A stretch of 64,000 nucleotides of DNA. Source: Bryobacterales bacterium (GTDB lineage: Bacteria > Acidobacteriota > Terriglobia > Bryobacterales > Bryobacteraceae). Every line of letters starts with the position of its first letter. The first letter of the stretch is position 1. The translations under genes were made by a program, and so were the position numbers. The notes beneath the pieces were generated by a model. It ran no database searches. It was not told the origin of the DNA and was given only the letters and a program-made list of their open reading frames with translations. This document shows positions 16,801-24,476 of the stretch, piece after piece. The stretch covers positions 124,001-188,000 of the forward strand of contig JADJWL010000010.1 in assembly GCA_016716385.1 (NCBI GenBank), read 5' to 3'.

Positions 16801-18360
16801 TTATCGCTTCTCCGGCCGCTCCATCCCGAACAGCCCCTCCCGCACCCTGCGGAACGTGAATCGCGCCGGATTCACGGCCGTCACACCGCCGCTGTCCACG
16901 ACGATGATCTGCGCCGAGACGGGCTCGTAGGCGGCGCGCGGCGCCACCGTGCCCTTCGCCACCAGGATCTTCTGCCGCTTCGGATCGATGCCGCCGCTGG
17001 TGAGTTGCCCGAGGCTGAACGGAATGATGCGCTTCTTCGTGAGGATCAGGTAGCTTCCGAGATCGGGTGTCGAACCCTCGGCTTCGATCACCGCCGTCGG
17101 ACCCATGTCCCAGTAGCGGATGCCGCCGTGGCGCACCTCTGGTTCCACGAAGCGCCCATCAGTCAAGACCTTCACCCGCCCGCGAATCCGCACGGGCTGG
17201 CCGTGCATCGTGTCGGTCTTTCCGCCGACCGGCATGTCGAACGCGCCTCCCACGCCCGCGCGGAACGCCGCCTCGGTCGCTTCGCCGTCGGCCAGCGCCA
17301 CCACCCATCCTTCCGCCTTCTGCCGCACGAGTTCCGCCAGGATGAACGTGCTATCGCCTGACGAACCGCCGCCGATGTTGTCGCCCGTGTCCATCAGCGT
17401 GACGGGATGCTTCGCGGCCGACATCGCCATGCGCACGGCTGCGGCGGGGTCCGGCAGGTCGAGGCGCAACTGGCTGCGGGTCGCCCAGAGCATGTCCGCC
17501 AGGCGCTGTGCTTCGCGTTTGGCCAGCGCCGGATCGTTGTCCGTGATGACGATCGCCGCCGGACCCATCGCGGGAATGTCCGCCCATTGATACCCGCCCG
17601 GCACGCTGGCGGCCAGGACCTTCGGTTGCGTTTCGAGGCGCTTGCTTTCGTCGACCACCGGCTTGATTGGACCCTGGAAGGTGTTCTGGAACACGATGTT
17701 GTAGATCATCGGCGGGCGGGCGATGGCCTGGGTGGGCCGGATCTCGCCGCGAATCGTACGCGCCAGAAGCCGCGCCGCCTGCAGTCCGCGCTCGCGGGCA
17801 TCGAGGTGCGGGTTTTCCTTGTAGGTCACCAGGATTGTGCTGAGTTCAACGATCTCGTCCGACACGTTGGCGTGAAAGTCATGGGTGACGGCGATCGGCA
17901 TGCGGTCGCCGAACGCCTTGCGGACGCGGCGGACCACTTCGGCATCGGCATGCGAATGGCTTTCGGCCACCATGGTTCCGTGCAGGAATAGCAGGATGCC
18001 GTCGAGTTTCGGCGCCGCCTTCAGGCGGTCGATCAGCTCACTCGTGAGCGCGTCAAACGCTTCGTCGGTGACGGTCCCGATGGTCTGAGGTCCGGCGCTG
18101 ATCGTAGGATGGAGCGCCAGACCGAATTCCTTGGCGCCCTGGATGAAGCCGGTGAGGGTGGAATCGCCCTTCTCCATCGCCTTGACGATCTCGTCGCCGC
18201 GCAGGATCCCCGCGCCGCCGAGTCCGGTGGCGAAATCTTCGATAGTCGTCTTGCGGGGGTTGAAGGTATTCGTCTCGTGGATAATGCCGCCGATGCCGAT
18301 CACGGGCTTGTCCTGTCCGGCCAGGCAACCGGCCAAGAGGAGAAGAGGGAGGAATCTCAT
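16801..18360 (-). CDS. M81-family metallopeptidase (MlrC-like)
   Basis: A 519-aa protein. After a short lipoprotein-type signal (MRFLPLLLLAGC) it carries the MlrC/M81 pattern: IGIGGIIHETNTFNP at about 22-36, LLFLHGTMVAESHSHADAEV near 125, THDFHANVS near 158 and the C-terminal domain with DTGDNIGGGSSGDST near 320. The His and Asp residues in these motifs match the metal ligands proposed for MlrC, first known from linearised-microcystin degradation. Environmental M81 proteins are common in bacteria that do not meet microcystin, so the true substrate is probably another peptide or amide. Its ATG overlaps the stop of the upstream oxidoreductase gene by 4 bases (translational coupling). Confidence 0.9.
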   Translation of the reverse strand: MRFLPLLLLAGCLAGQDKPVIGIGGIIHETNTFNPRKTTIEDFATGLGGAGILRGDEIVKAMEKGDSTLTGFIQGAKEFGLALHPTISAGPQTIGTVTDEAFDALTSELIDRLKAAPKLDGILLFLHGTMVAESHSHADAEVVRRVRKAFGDRMPIAVTHDFHANVSDEIVELSTILVTYKENPHLDARERGLQAARLLARTIRGEIRPTQAIARPPMIYNIVFQNTFQGPIKPVVDESKRLETQPKVLAASVPGGYQWADIPAMGPAAIVITDNDPALAKREAQRLADMLWATRSQLRLDLPDPAAAVRMAMSAAKHPVTLMDTGDNIGGGSSGDSTFILAELVRQKAEGWVVALADGEATEAAFRAGVGGAFDMPVGGKTDTMHGQPVRIRGRVKVLTDGRFVEPEVRHGGIRYWDMGPTAVIEAEGSTPDLGSYLILTKKRIIPFSLGQLTSGGIDPKRQKILVAKGTVAPRAAYEPVSAQIIVVDSGGVTAVNPARFTFRRVREGLFGMERPEKR

Positions 18361-19499
18361 GCGCCGAAGAGGCCCTTCCAGGTCACTTCCTTGCGCTCGT
18401 AAAGCGCCGTCCTGCCGAGGATCGCGATCATCGTGCTCAACGCCGAACGTTCGGCCACGTTCTCGACATCGCCGCTCAGGATGCGGGTGAGGAACAGCTC
18501 AATCGCATCCACCGTGATGTCGCGCTTCGATTCGATGCGCTCCATGTCGTTCGGACCCTTATGGTGCACCAGCGATCCGCGCGAGGTGATGAGCGTTCCC
18601 TTGGTCCCGGTGAACTCCTCGCCGACCTTCGAATACCCGCGCGGCGTCAACTGGTTCGCTTCGAAGTTCACTGCGATGCCGTTAGGCCACTGGAAGCTCA
18701 GCGACAGGTGATCCATCAGGTCCATCGACGTGCGCACCTTCCGCCCGCCGTAGCCGGTCACGCTGACGGGCAGCCCTTCCAGGAACCAGTGCAGGACATC
18801 GAAGTTGTGGCAATCCTGCTCGACGATGAAGTCGCCGGAGAGGTCGCGGTAGCAGAACCAGTTGCGGACCTTCTGCTCTTCTTCGGACAGGCCGGGGTAC
18901 TCGCGGCGGGTGAACGGGTCGGCGGAGATCCAGTAGCCGCGGGCGGTGGCCAACTCGCCGATCTCACCGGACTTGAGGCGGCGGAAGCCCTCCAGGTAGA
19001 CCGGGCCGTAACGCTGCTGGTAGCCGAACGAGAGGCACTTCTTCGGGTCGGCGCGGCGTCCGGCGCGGATCACGCGACGGCACCCTTCGGTATCGACGCC
19101 CGCCGGCTTCTCGCAGAAGATGTGCTTGCGCGCGTCGACTGCCGCTTCCAGCATCCGGGGGTGCTCGAACGGAGGCGTCGCGATGATGACGGCGTCGATC
19201 GACGGGTTGCCGAGGAGTTTCTCGAAGTCTGTATAGGTCGCGGGCTTGTCGAGTTTCAGCGTCGTGATGGCCTGGTCGATGCGGTCGCTGAAGCGGTCGC
19301 ACACGGCGGCGATACGTCCGCGGGCGTCGGCGTGAGTGATCCTTGCATCGTGGGTGCCGCGCCCTCCGGAGCCGATCAGGCCGACGGCCACCTGGGAATT
19401 GGCTTGCGATCCGCGGACGCTTTGCGGTTTGACGATGGTGAACGCGGCGGGAATCGTCGCGGTCAGCACAGAGCGGCGGGTAGGGGCAGAGTTCGACAT
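18357..19499 (-). CDS. Gfo/Idh/MocA-family oxidoreductase
   Basis: A 380-aa protein. The N-terminus SNSAPTRRSVLTATIPAAFTIV is a twin-arginine-like signal. It is followed by the Rossmann motif VGLIGSGGRGTHDARI, strand end DAVIIATPPFEHPRML, and EKPAGVDTEGCRR, the family's EKP motif whose Lys is the usual catalytic residue. The C-terminal alpha/beta domain has YWISADPFTRREYPGL and DFIVEQDCHNFDVLHWFL. Exported, NAD(P)-carrying Gfo/Idh/MocA enzymes are typical of Acidobacteriota and Planctomycetota; the sugar substrate is unknown. The true start is ATG 19499; the frame stays open far upstream but that part lacks any signal-peptide or domain sense. It overlaps the M81 gene by ATGA and heads the five-gene operon. 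Confidence 0.9.
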   Translation of the reverse strand: MSNSAPTRRSVLTATIPAAFTIVKPQSVRGSQANSQVAVGLIGSGGRGTHDARITHADARGRIAAVCDRFSDRIDQAITTLKLDKPATYTDFEKLLGNPSIDAVIIATPPFEHPRMLEAAVDARKHIFCEKPAGVDTEGCRRVIRAGRRADPKKCLSFGYQQRYGPVYLEGFRRLKSGEIGELATARGYWISADPFTRREYPGLSEEEQKVRNWFCYRDLSGDFIVEQDCHNFDVLHWFLEGLPVSVTGYGGRKVRTSMDLMDHLSLSFQWPNGIAVNFEANQLTPRGYSKVGEEFTGTKGTLITSRGSLVHHKGPNDMERIESKRDITVDAIELFLTRILSGDVENVAERSALSTMIAILGRTALYERKEVTWKGLFGA

Positions 19500-19548
19500 A
19501 GCGTTAGCTCCAGAGTACTGCGGTTTAATAGAGAAACGGGGAGGAATC

Positions 19549-22500
19549 TTGGACCTTTGTCGCGTGTTGCCCCTGATCGGGCTCGCCCTGCTGCCGTCGC
19601 CCTGGTTGCGGGGCGAAGTGAGTTTTAACCGGGACGTCCGGCCAATCATGTCGGATACCTGTTTCCAGTGCCACGGTCCGGACTCGAGTTCGCGCATGGC
19701 CGGGCTGCGGCTCGACCTGCGCGACGCGGCGACGAAGCCGGCGGGGTCCGGCAAGACACCAATCGTGCCGGGCGATCCGGACCGCAGCGAGATCGTGCAG
19801 CGCATCTTCGCCACGAACGCGCGCGTGATGCCGCCGAAGCATGCGCACAAGGACCTGACGGGGGTCCAGAAGGAGACGATCCGGCGCTGGGTTGCCGAAG
19901 GGGCGAAGTACGAAGAGCACTGGGCCTACCAGCCGGTGCGGCGTCCCGAACCGCCGGCGCAGGGGCACCCCGTGGATGCGTTTATCCAGGCGCGGCTGCG
20001 CAGAGAAGGCCTCTCGGCGGCGCGGGAAGCCGATCGCCGTACGCTGCTGCGGCGGGTCGCGCTGGACCTGACCGGCCTGCCGCCGACGCCCGCGGAAGTC
20101 GACGCCTTTGAGAAGGACCGCGCGCCCGGCGCCTACGAACGCGTGGTCGACCGCCTGCTGGCGTCGCCGCGCTTCGCGGAGAAGCAGGCACAGCACTGGC
20201 TGGACGCGGTCCGCTACGCCGACACCGCCGGGTTCCACGGCGACAACCCGATCCCGGCGTGGCCCTATCGGGATTACGTCCTGCGCGCGTTCCACCAGAA
20301 CAAGCCCTTCGACCAGTTCACGCGCGAGCAGATCGCCGGTGACCTGCTGGGCGGCGACAACCTGGAGCCGCACGTCGCTTCCGCCTACAACCGCGTGACG
20401 CGCATGTCGGCCGAAGGCGGCGTGCAAGATAAGGAGTATCTCGCCAAGTATGCCGCCGACCGCGTGCGCACGGCGTCGAACGTGTGGCTCGGCAGCACGA
20501 TGGGCTGTGCCGAGTGTCACGACCATAAGTTCGATCCATTCACCGCGCGCGACTTCTACGCATTCAAGGCGTTCTTCGCGGATATCGAAGAGACAGGACT
20601 CGTGCGCGACCGCGGGTCCGATGCCTGGGGCGTGAAGATCCTGGTGCCGGATGAGGCGCAGAAGCGGAAGCGGTCGGAACTGAAGGCGCTGGTCGAGGCC
20701 GCGCGCGAAGCGCTGGAGACGCAAACCACGGCGCTGGCCGAACGCCAGGCGGCGTGGGAGCGCAAGACGCTGGCCGCCGCGGAATCCGGCGCGCTGGCCT
20801 GGAAGTTCCAACGCCCGGTCGGGGCGCGGGCGCTCAACGGGACGGTGCTCGACATCTACAATGACGAGCCGGTCACGAGCATGTTCGATTCCGGCGGGTC
20901 GCTGGTGACGGAAACCAAGCCGGGCAACGGCATGGTGATCGCGAGCGGTCCGAATCCGGACAACGACATTTACGAAGTCGAGATCCGGCCGGGCGCTGGC
21001 CGCTGGACCGCGCTGTGCATCGAGACCTCGCCCGACGAGAGCCTGCCCGCGCTGCGTCTCGCGCGCGGCTCGGATCGCGTGATTGTGACCGGGGTCGATG
21101 TGCTGGCGCCCGGCGCTGTCGCGCTCGATTTCGCCACGACGAACTCCACGATGCCGCCGCGCGAGTACCCGGCGCTGGCGGCGATTGACGGAGATCCTTC
21201 GACGGCGTGGGGTGTGATCTCCCACAGCGAGAACCGGCAGCCGGCGCTGGCGGTGCGTTTCGCCCAACCTCTCAGCACGACTGCGGACCAAGTGATCACG
21301 GTGCGCATCCGGCAGGAGTCGGAGTTCCGGCAGGCGGCCATCGGCCGGTTCCGGATCGCGCTTTCGTCCGCCGCGGCGACATGGCCGGGGACGGTGGGCG
21401 CCGAAAAGGGCCTGCCCGACGCCGTGCTGAAGGCTCTTGCAAAGCCCGCGGCGGAGCGTAGCGAGGCGGAGAAGACGACGGTCCGCCAACACTTCCAGCG
21501 GGCGGCGCCCGAACTGGACGCCTATGCGACGCACCTCGCGCGCACCGAGGCAACGCTGGGCTTGTTCGAAGCCACGCTACCTGAGGTCATCGTGACCCGC
21601 GCCACCGAACCGCGCGAAACCCGCATTCTGGCGCGCGGCAACTGGATGGACGATTCGGGCGAAATCGTCGATCCGGCGGTTCCGGCGTTTCTCGGCAAGC
21701 TGAACTCGACGGGACGCGCTACAAGGCTCGACCTGGCCAACTGGCTCGTCTCGCCGGAGAATCCGTTGACCGCCCGGGTCCAGGTGAACCGTTGGTGGAG
21801 GCAGTTCTTCGGCACGGGGCTCGCGAAGGTGCTCGACGACTTCGGATCGCAGGGCGAGGCGCCATCGCATCCCGAACTGCTCGACTGGCTCGCCGCCGAG
21901 TTCCAGGACGGTTGGGACATGAAGCGGATCATCCGGACCATCGTGACGAGCCACGCCTACCGCCAGTCGTCGCAGCCGTCGCCGGAGGCGCAGGCGAAGG
22001 ATCCGGACAACCGGCTGCTGGCCTACCAGAACCGCTTCCGCGTGGACGCCGAGAATGTCCGCGACATCATCCTCAGCGTCTCGGGACTGCTTGAGGAGCG
22101 GTTCGGCGGCCCCAGCGTACGGCCCTACCAGCCGGAAGGATATCTGGCGGCGCTGAACTTCCCCAAGCGCGCGTATCCCACGAGCCGGGGCGCCGATCTC
22201 TATCGCCGCGGCGTGTACACGCACTGGCAGCGGACGTTCCTGCACCCGAACCTGCTCACCTTCGACGCGTCGAGCCGCGAGGAGTGTACCGTAAACCGCG
22301 TGAACTCGAACACCCCGCTGCAGGCGCTGGTCCTGTTGAATGACCCGGCGTACGTGGAAGCCTCCCGCGTCTTCGCCGAGCGTGCGGTCCGGGACGGCGG
22401 CGCCTCGCCTGGCCAGCGCATCGACTGGGCATTCCACCAGGCGCTGGGCCGCGCGGCGAAAGCGGATGAGCGCAGCGTCCTGAGCGAGCTCTACCGCAAG

Positions 22501-22659
22501 AACCGGGCGCGCTTCCAGGCGCAGCCGCGTCTGGCGCGCGAACTCGCGCAGGCCGGCGAAGCGCCGCTCGCTGCGAACCTGGATGAGGTGGAGGTGGCGG
22601 CCATGACGACCGTCACCCGCGCCATCCTGAACCTGCACGAAACGATCACGCGCAACTAG
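19549..22659 (+). CDS. PSCyt1/DUF1549/DUF1553 cytochrome-type secreted protein
   Basis: A 1036-aa exported protein. A c-type haem-binding motif C-F-Q-C-H lies at residues 38-42 inside SFNRDVRPIMSDTCFQCHGP, typical of the planctomycete cytochrome C domain. DUF1549 follows (about 140-340), with RRTLLRRVALDLTGLPPTP and a second CAECH at 320-324 (CAECHDHKFDPF). A middle insert (about 370-640) looks like a beta-rich carbohydrate-binding region. DUF1553 fills 720-1030 (LANWLVSPENPLTARVQVNR, NSNTPLQALVLLNDP). The start is probably TTG 19549, with GGGGAGGA 5 bases upstream, giving signal MDLCRVLPLIGLALLP; an in-frame GTG at 19564 is the alternative. It is followed 11 bases later by DUF1501, its constant partner. 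Confidence 0.92.
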   Translation: MDLCRVLPLIGLALLPSPWLRGEVSFNRDVRPIMSDTCFQCHGPDSSSRMAGLRLDLRDAATKPAGSGKTPIVPGDPDRSEIVQRIFATNARVMPPKHAHKDLTGVQKETIRRWVAEGAKYEEHWAYQPVRRPEPPAQGHPVDAFIQARLRREGLSAAREADRRTLLRRVALDLTGLPPTPAEVDAFEKDRAPGAYERVVDRLLASPRFAEKQAQHWLDAVRYADTAGFHGDNPIPAWPYRDYVLRAFHQNKPFDQFTREQIAGDLLGGDNLEPHVASAYNRVTRMSAEGGVQDKEYLAKYAADRVRTASNVWLGSTMGCAECHDHKFDPFTARDFYAFKAFFADIEETGLVRDRGSDAWGVKILVPDEAQKRKRSELKALVEAAREALETQTTALAERQAAWERKTLAAAESGALAWKFQRPVGARALNGTVLDIYNDEPVTSMFDSGGSLVTETKPGNGMVIASGPNPDNDIYEVEIRPGAGRWTALCIETSPDESLPALRLARGSDRVIVTGVDVLAPGAVALDFATTNSTMPPREYPALAAIDGDPSTAWGVISHSENRQPALAVRFAQPLSTTADQVITVRIRQESEFRQAAIGRFRIALSSAAATWPGTVGAEKGLPDAVLKALAKPAAERSEAEKTTVRQHFQRAAPELDAYATHLARTEATLGLFEATLPEVIVTRATEPRETRILARGNWMDDSGEIVDPAVPAFLGKLNSTGRATRLDLANWLVSPENPLTARVQVNRWWRQFFGTGLAKVLDDFGSQGEAPSHPELLDWLAAEFQDGWDMKRIIRTIVTSHAYRQSSQPSPEAQAKDPDNRLLAYQNRFRVDAENVRDIILSVSGLLEERFGGPSVRPYQPEGYLAALNFPKRAYPTSRGADLYRRGVYTHWQRTFLHPNLLTFDASSREECTVNRVNSNTPLQALVLLNDPAYVEASRVFAERAVRDGGASPGQRIDWAFHQALGRAAKADERSVLSELYRKNRARFQAQPRLARELAQAGEAPLAANLDEVEVAAMTTVTRAILNLHETITRN

Positions 22660-22670
22660 GAGACGACGCC

Positions 22671-24071
22671 ATGGACCTCACTCTGCATCGACGAGCGTTT
22701 CTCGGAAAGTCCGCCGCCGGCCTCGGCCTGGTTGCCCTGAACACGCTGCTCAAGCCCGCGCTGCTCAGCGCGCGCGCCGGCGGCGCCGTGCAGCCGCTGC
22801 ACCATCCCCCCAGAGCGAAGCGCGTGATCTTCCTCTACCAGGCGGGCGGCCCCTCGCACCTCGAAACGTTCGACCCCAAGCCCGCGCTCGCGAAGATGCA
22901 TGGCCAGCCCATGCCGGACTCGTTCACCAAGGGCCAGCAGATCGCGCAGTTGCAGGGACGCCCGCTCGTCTGCTTCGGACCGCAGTACACGTTCCAGCGC
23001 TTCGGCAAATCCGGGCAGGAGGTCTGCGAGTTGTTCCCGCGGATCGGCGGCGTCGCCGATGATCTGTGCATCGTCCGCTCCATGTGGACCGAGCAGATCA
23101 ACCACGACCCTGCGCACACCCTCATGAACACCGGCTCGATCATCGCCGGGCGGCCGAGCATGGGATCGTGGATCCTTTACGGGCTGGGCGCGGAGACTGA
23201 AGATCTCCCCGGCTTCGTCGTCCTGTTTAGTTCGGGCCGTGGCGGGCAGAACCAGCCGATCGCCGCGCGGCAGTGGTCGGCGGGGATGCTGCCGAGCCGA
23301 TACCAGGGCGTCAAGTTCAATTCAGTGGGCGATCCCGTCCTCTACATCCGTAACCCGGACGGCGTCAGCGGCGAGATCCAGAAGGACTCGATCGATGCGA
23401 TCAACCGCCTGAACCGGAGAGCTCACGAAGGTCTGCGCGATCCCGAGATCCTGACGCGCGTGGCACAGTACGAGATGGCGTTCCGGATGCAGGCGAGCGT
23501 GCCGGAACTCATGGACATGAGCAAGGAGCCCGCTCGCGTGCTGGAAAGCTACGGCGCGACGCCGGGCGACGGGTCGTTCGCGTCGAACTGCCTGCTGGCG
23601 CGGCGGCTGGCCGAGCGCGGCGTGCGGTTCATCCAGATCTACCACCGCGACTGGGACCACCACGCCGGCGTCAAGAAGAACATCGCGCTCAAGGCCGAAG
23701 AAGTGGACCGTCCCACCGCCGCGCTCGTCAACGACTTGAAGGAGCGCGGCATGCTCGACGATACGCTCGTGATCTGGGGCGGCGAATTCGGGCGCACGCC
23801 GATGTCGCAGGGCGGCGACGGCCGCGACCATCACATCAAGGGATTCACTTACGTGCTCGCCGGCGGCGGCATTAAACCCGGCATGACGTATGGTGCCACC
23901 GACGAATTAGGCTACGCCGCGGTGGAAAATCCGGTCGCTGTCCCGGATTTTCACGCGACCATGCTGCACCTGCTTGGCATCGATCACAAGCGGCTGACGA
24001 TCAAGTTCCAAGGGCTGGATGTGCGGCTGACCGGCATTGCGGGACGGGTCGTGAAAGACATTCTCGCCTGA
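22671..24071 (+). CDS. DUF1501-family secreted protein
   Basis: A 466-aa protein with twin-arginine signal TLHRRAFLGKSAAGLGLVAL. The family pattern is clear: RAKRVIFLYQAGGPSHLETFDPKP, MWTEQINHDPAHTLMNTG, WILYGLGAE, DDTLVIWGGEFGRTPMSQ, GRDHHIKGFT and the C-terminal HLLGIDHKRLTIKFQGLD. The fold is alkaline-phosphatase/sulfatase-like. It lacks the C-x-P-x-R sulfatase signature, so the chemistry is unknown. DUF1501 and DUF1549/DUF1553 proteins are found as adjacent pairs in Planctomycetota, Verrucomicrobiota and Bryobacterales and are thought to act together in periplasmic breakdown of complex substrates (inference). Part of its 3' end is repeated in degenerate form at 28434-28475. Confidence 0.93.
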   Translation: MDLTLHRRAFLGKSAAGLGLVALNTLLKPALLSARAGGAVQPLHHPPRAKRVIFLYQAGGPSHLETFDPKPALAKMHGQPMPDSFTKGQQIAQLQGRPLVCFGPQYTFQRFGKSGQEVCELFPRIGGVADDLCIVRSMWTEQINHDPAHTLMNTGSIIAGRPSMGSWILYGLGAETEDLPGFVVLFSSGRGGQNQPIAARQWSAGMLPSRYQGVKFNSVGDPVLYIRNPDGVSGEIQKDSIDAINRLNRRAHEGLRDPEILTRVAQYEMAFRMQASVPELMDMSKEPARVLESYGATPGDGSFASNCLLARRLAERGVRFIQIYHRDWDHHAGVKKNIALKAEEVDRPTAALVNDLKERGMLDDTLVIWGGEFGRTPMSQGGDGRDHHIKGFTYVLAGGGIKPGMTYGATDELGYAAVENPVAVPDFHATMLHLLGIDHKRLTIKFQGLDVRLTGIAGRVVKDILA

Positions 24072-24171
24072 CCGTCACGATTCATGACGCTGGCTTGCCA
24101 CCGTCTGTCGAGTTTCCGGTGTTCAGCTATAAAACCCAGACAGTTAGCGAGATCGCGAACAGGATTACCAG

Positions 24172-24240
24172 ATGAGCCGCCGAAAACTTCTCGATGCCCT
24201 GCGTTTTCTTGTTGACAACAAGAGCATTCTCAGGGAATAA
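24172..24240 (+). CDS. Possible 22-aa leader peptide
   Basis: ATG 24172 to TAA 24238-24240 encodes 22 residues with five Leu and four Arg, beginning MSRRKLLDAL and ending KSILRE. An AGGA lies about 7 bases upstream. A stable hairpin starts 7 bases after its stop, an arrangement seen in leader-peptide attenuators. There is no run of one amino acid to suggest a particular effector, and the alternative reading of this DNA as a promoter (TTGACA inside it) competes. Weak evidence; it may be chance. Confidence 0.25.
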   Translation: MSRRKLLDALRFLVDNKSILRE

Positions 24241-24241
24241 T
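24212..24241 (+). promoter_or_regulatory. Possible sigma-70 promoter for the cysteine-domain gene cluster
   Basis: A perfect TTGACA (24212-24217) is followed after 18 bases by AATAAT (24236-24241). Transcripts from it would carry a leader of about 225 bases, including the hairpin at 24247-24281, ahead of ATG 24477. It overlaps the small ORF, so at most one of the two readings need be functional. Confidence 0.4.
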
Positions 24242-24246
24242 AATTT

Positions 24247-24281
24247 TGCCCCCGAAGGAGTCGCAACCTCCGACGGGGGCA
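24247..24281 (+). other. Strong hairpin in leader of 24477 gene
   Basis: TGCCCCCG (24247-24254) pairs with CGGGGGCA (24274-24281). After a 2x2 AA/GA internal loop, GGAG (24257-24260) pairs with CTCC (24268-24271), leaving a 7-base loop. No T-run follows on either strand, so a simple intrinsic terminator is unlikely. A structured leader or attenuator, or a transcript-end stabiliser for the DUF1501 gene, is possible. Confidence 0.55.
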
Positions 24282-24476
24282 CGCGGTCGAGGACGAATGG
24301 GCGTCCCGAACCACTCTAGCGAAGTATACCAGTTCGTCGCTCTGCCGCATGACGAGGACGGGCCTTGCCCGTTGGATCTCGCCTAGCGAGGTGCGAGCCG
24401 CACCAATGCCGGGTAGAGGTACCAGCTTGGCAAGAGTCCTGCTGTTGATCTCAGCACTAACCAGGAGTGACAACAG

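Larger units (their letters stand above)
24072..24476 (+). other. Leader region before the cysteine-domain genes
   Basis: This 405-base gap holds no protein gene of ordinary size. In order it contains a TATAAA at 24128-24133, a 22-codon ORF at 24172-24240, a TTGACA at 24212-24217 with AATAAT 18 bases later, and a strong hairpin at 24247-24281. A further 195 bases follow with no recognisable feature until the AGGAG ribosome site before ATG 24477. It looks richer in A+T than the flanking genes. Its left end has the start of a 14-base match with 28462-28475. Confidence 0.5.

Noticed and set aside
24247..24281. Hairpin read as intrinsic terminator of the DUF1501 gene
   Set aside because: No T-run follows on the + strand (ACGCGG) and only mixed A/T on the - strand. 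It is kept as a structured leader element instead.
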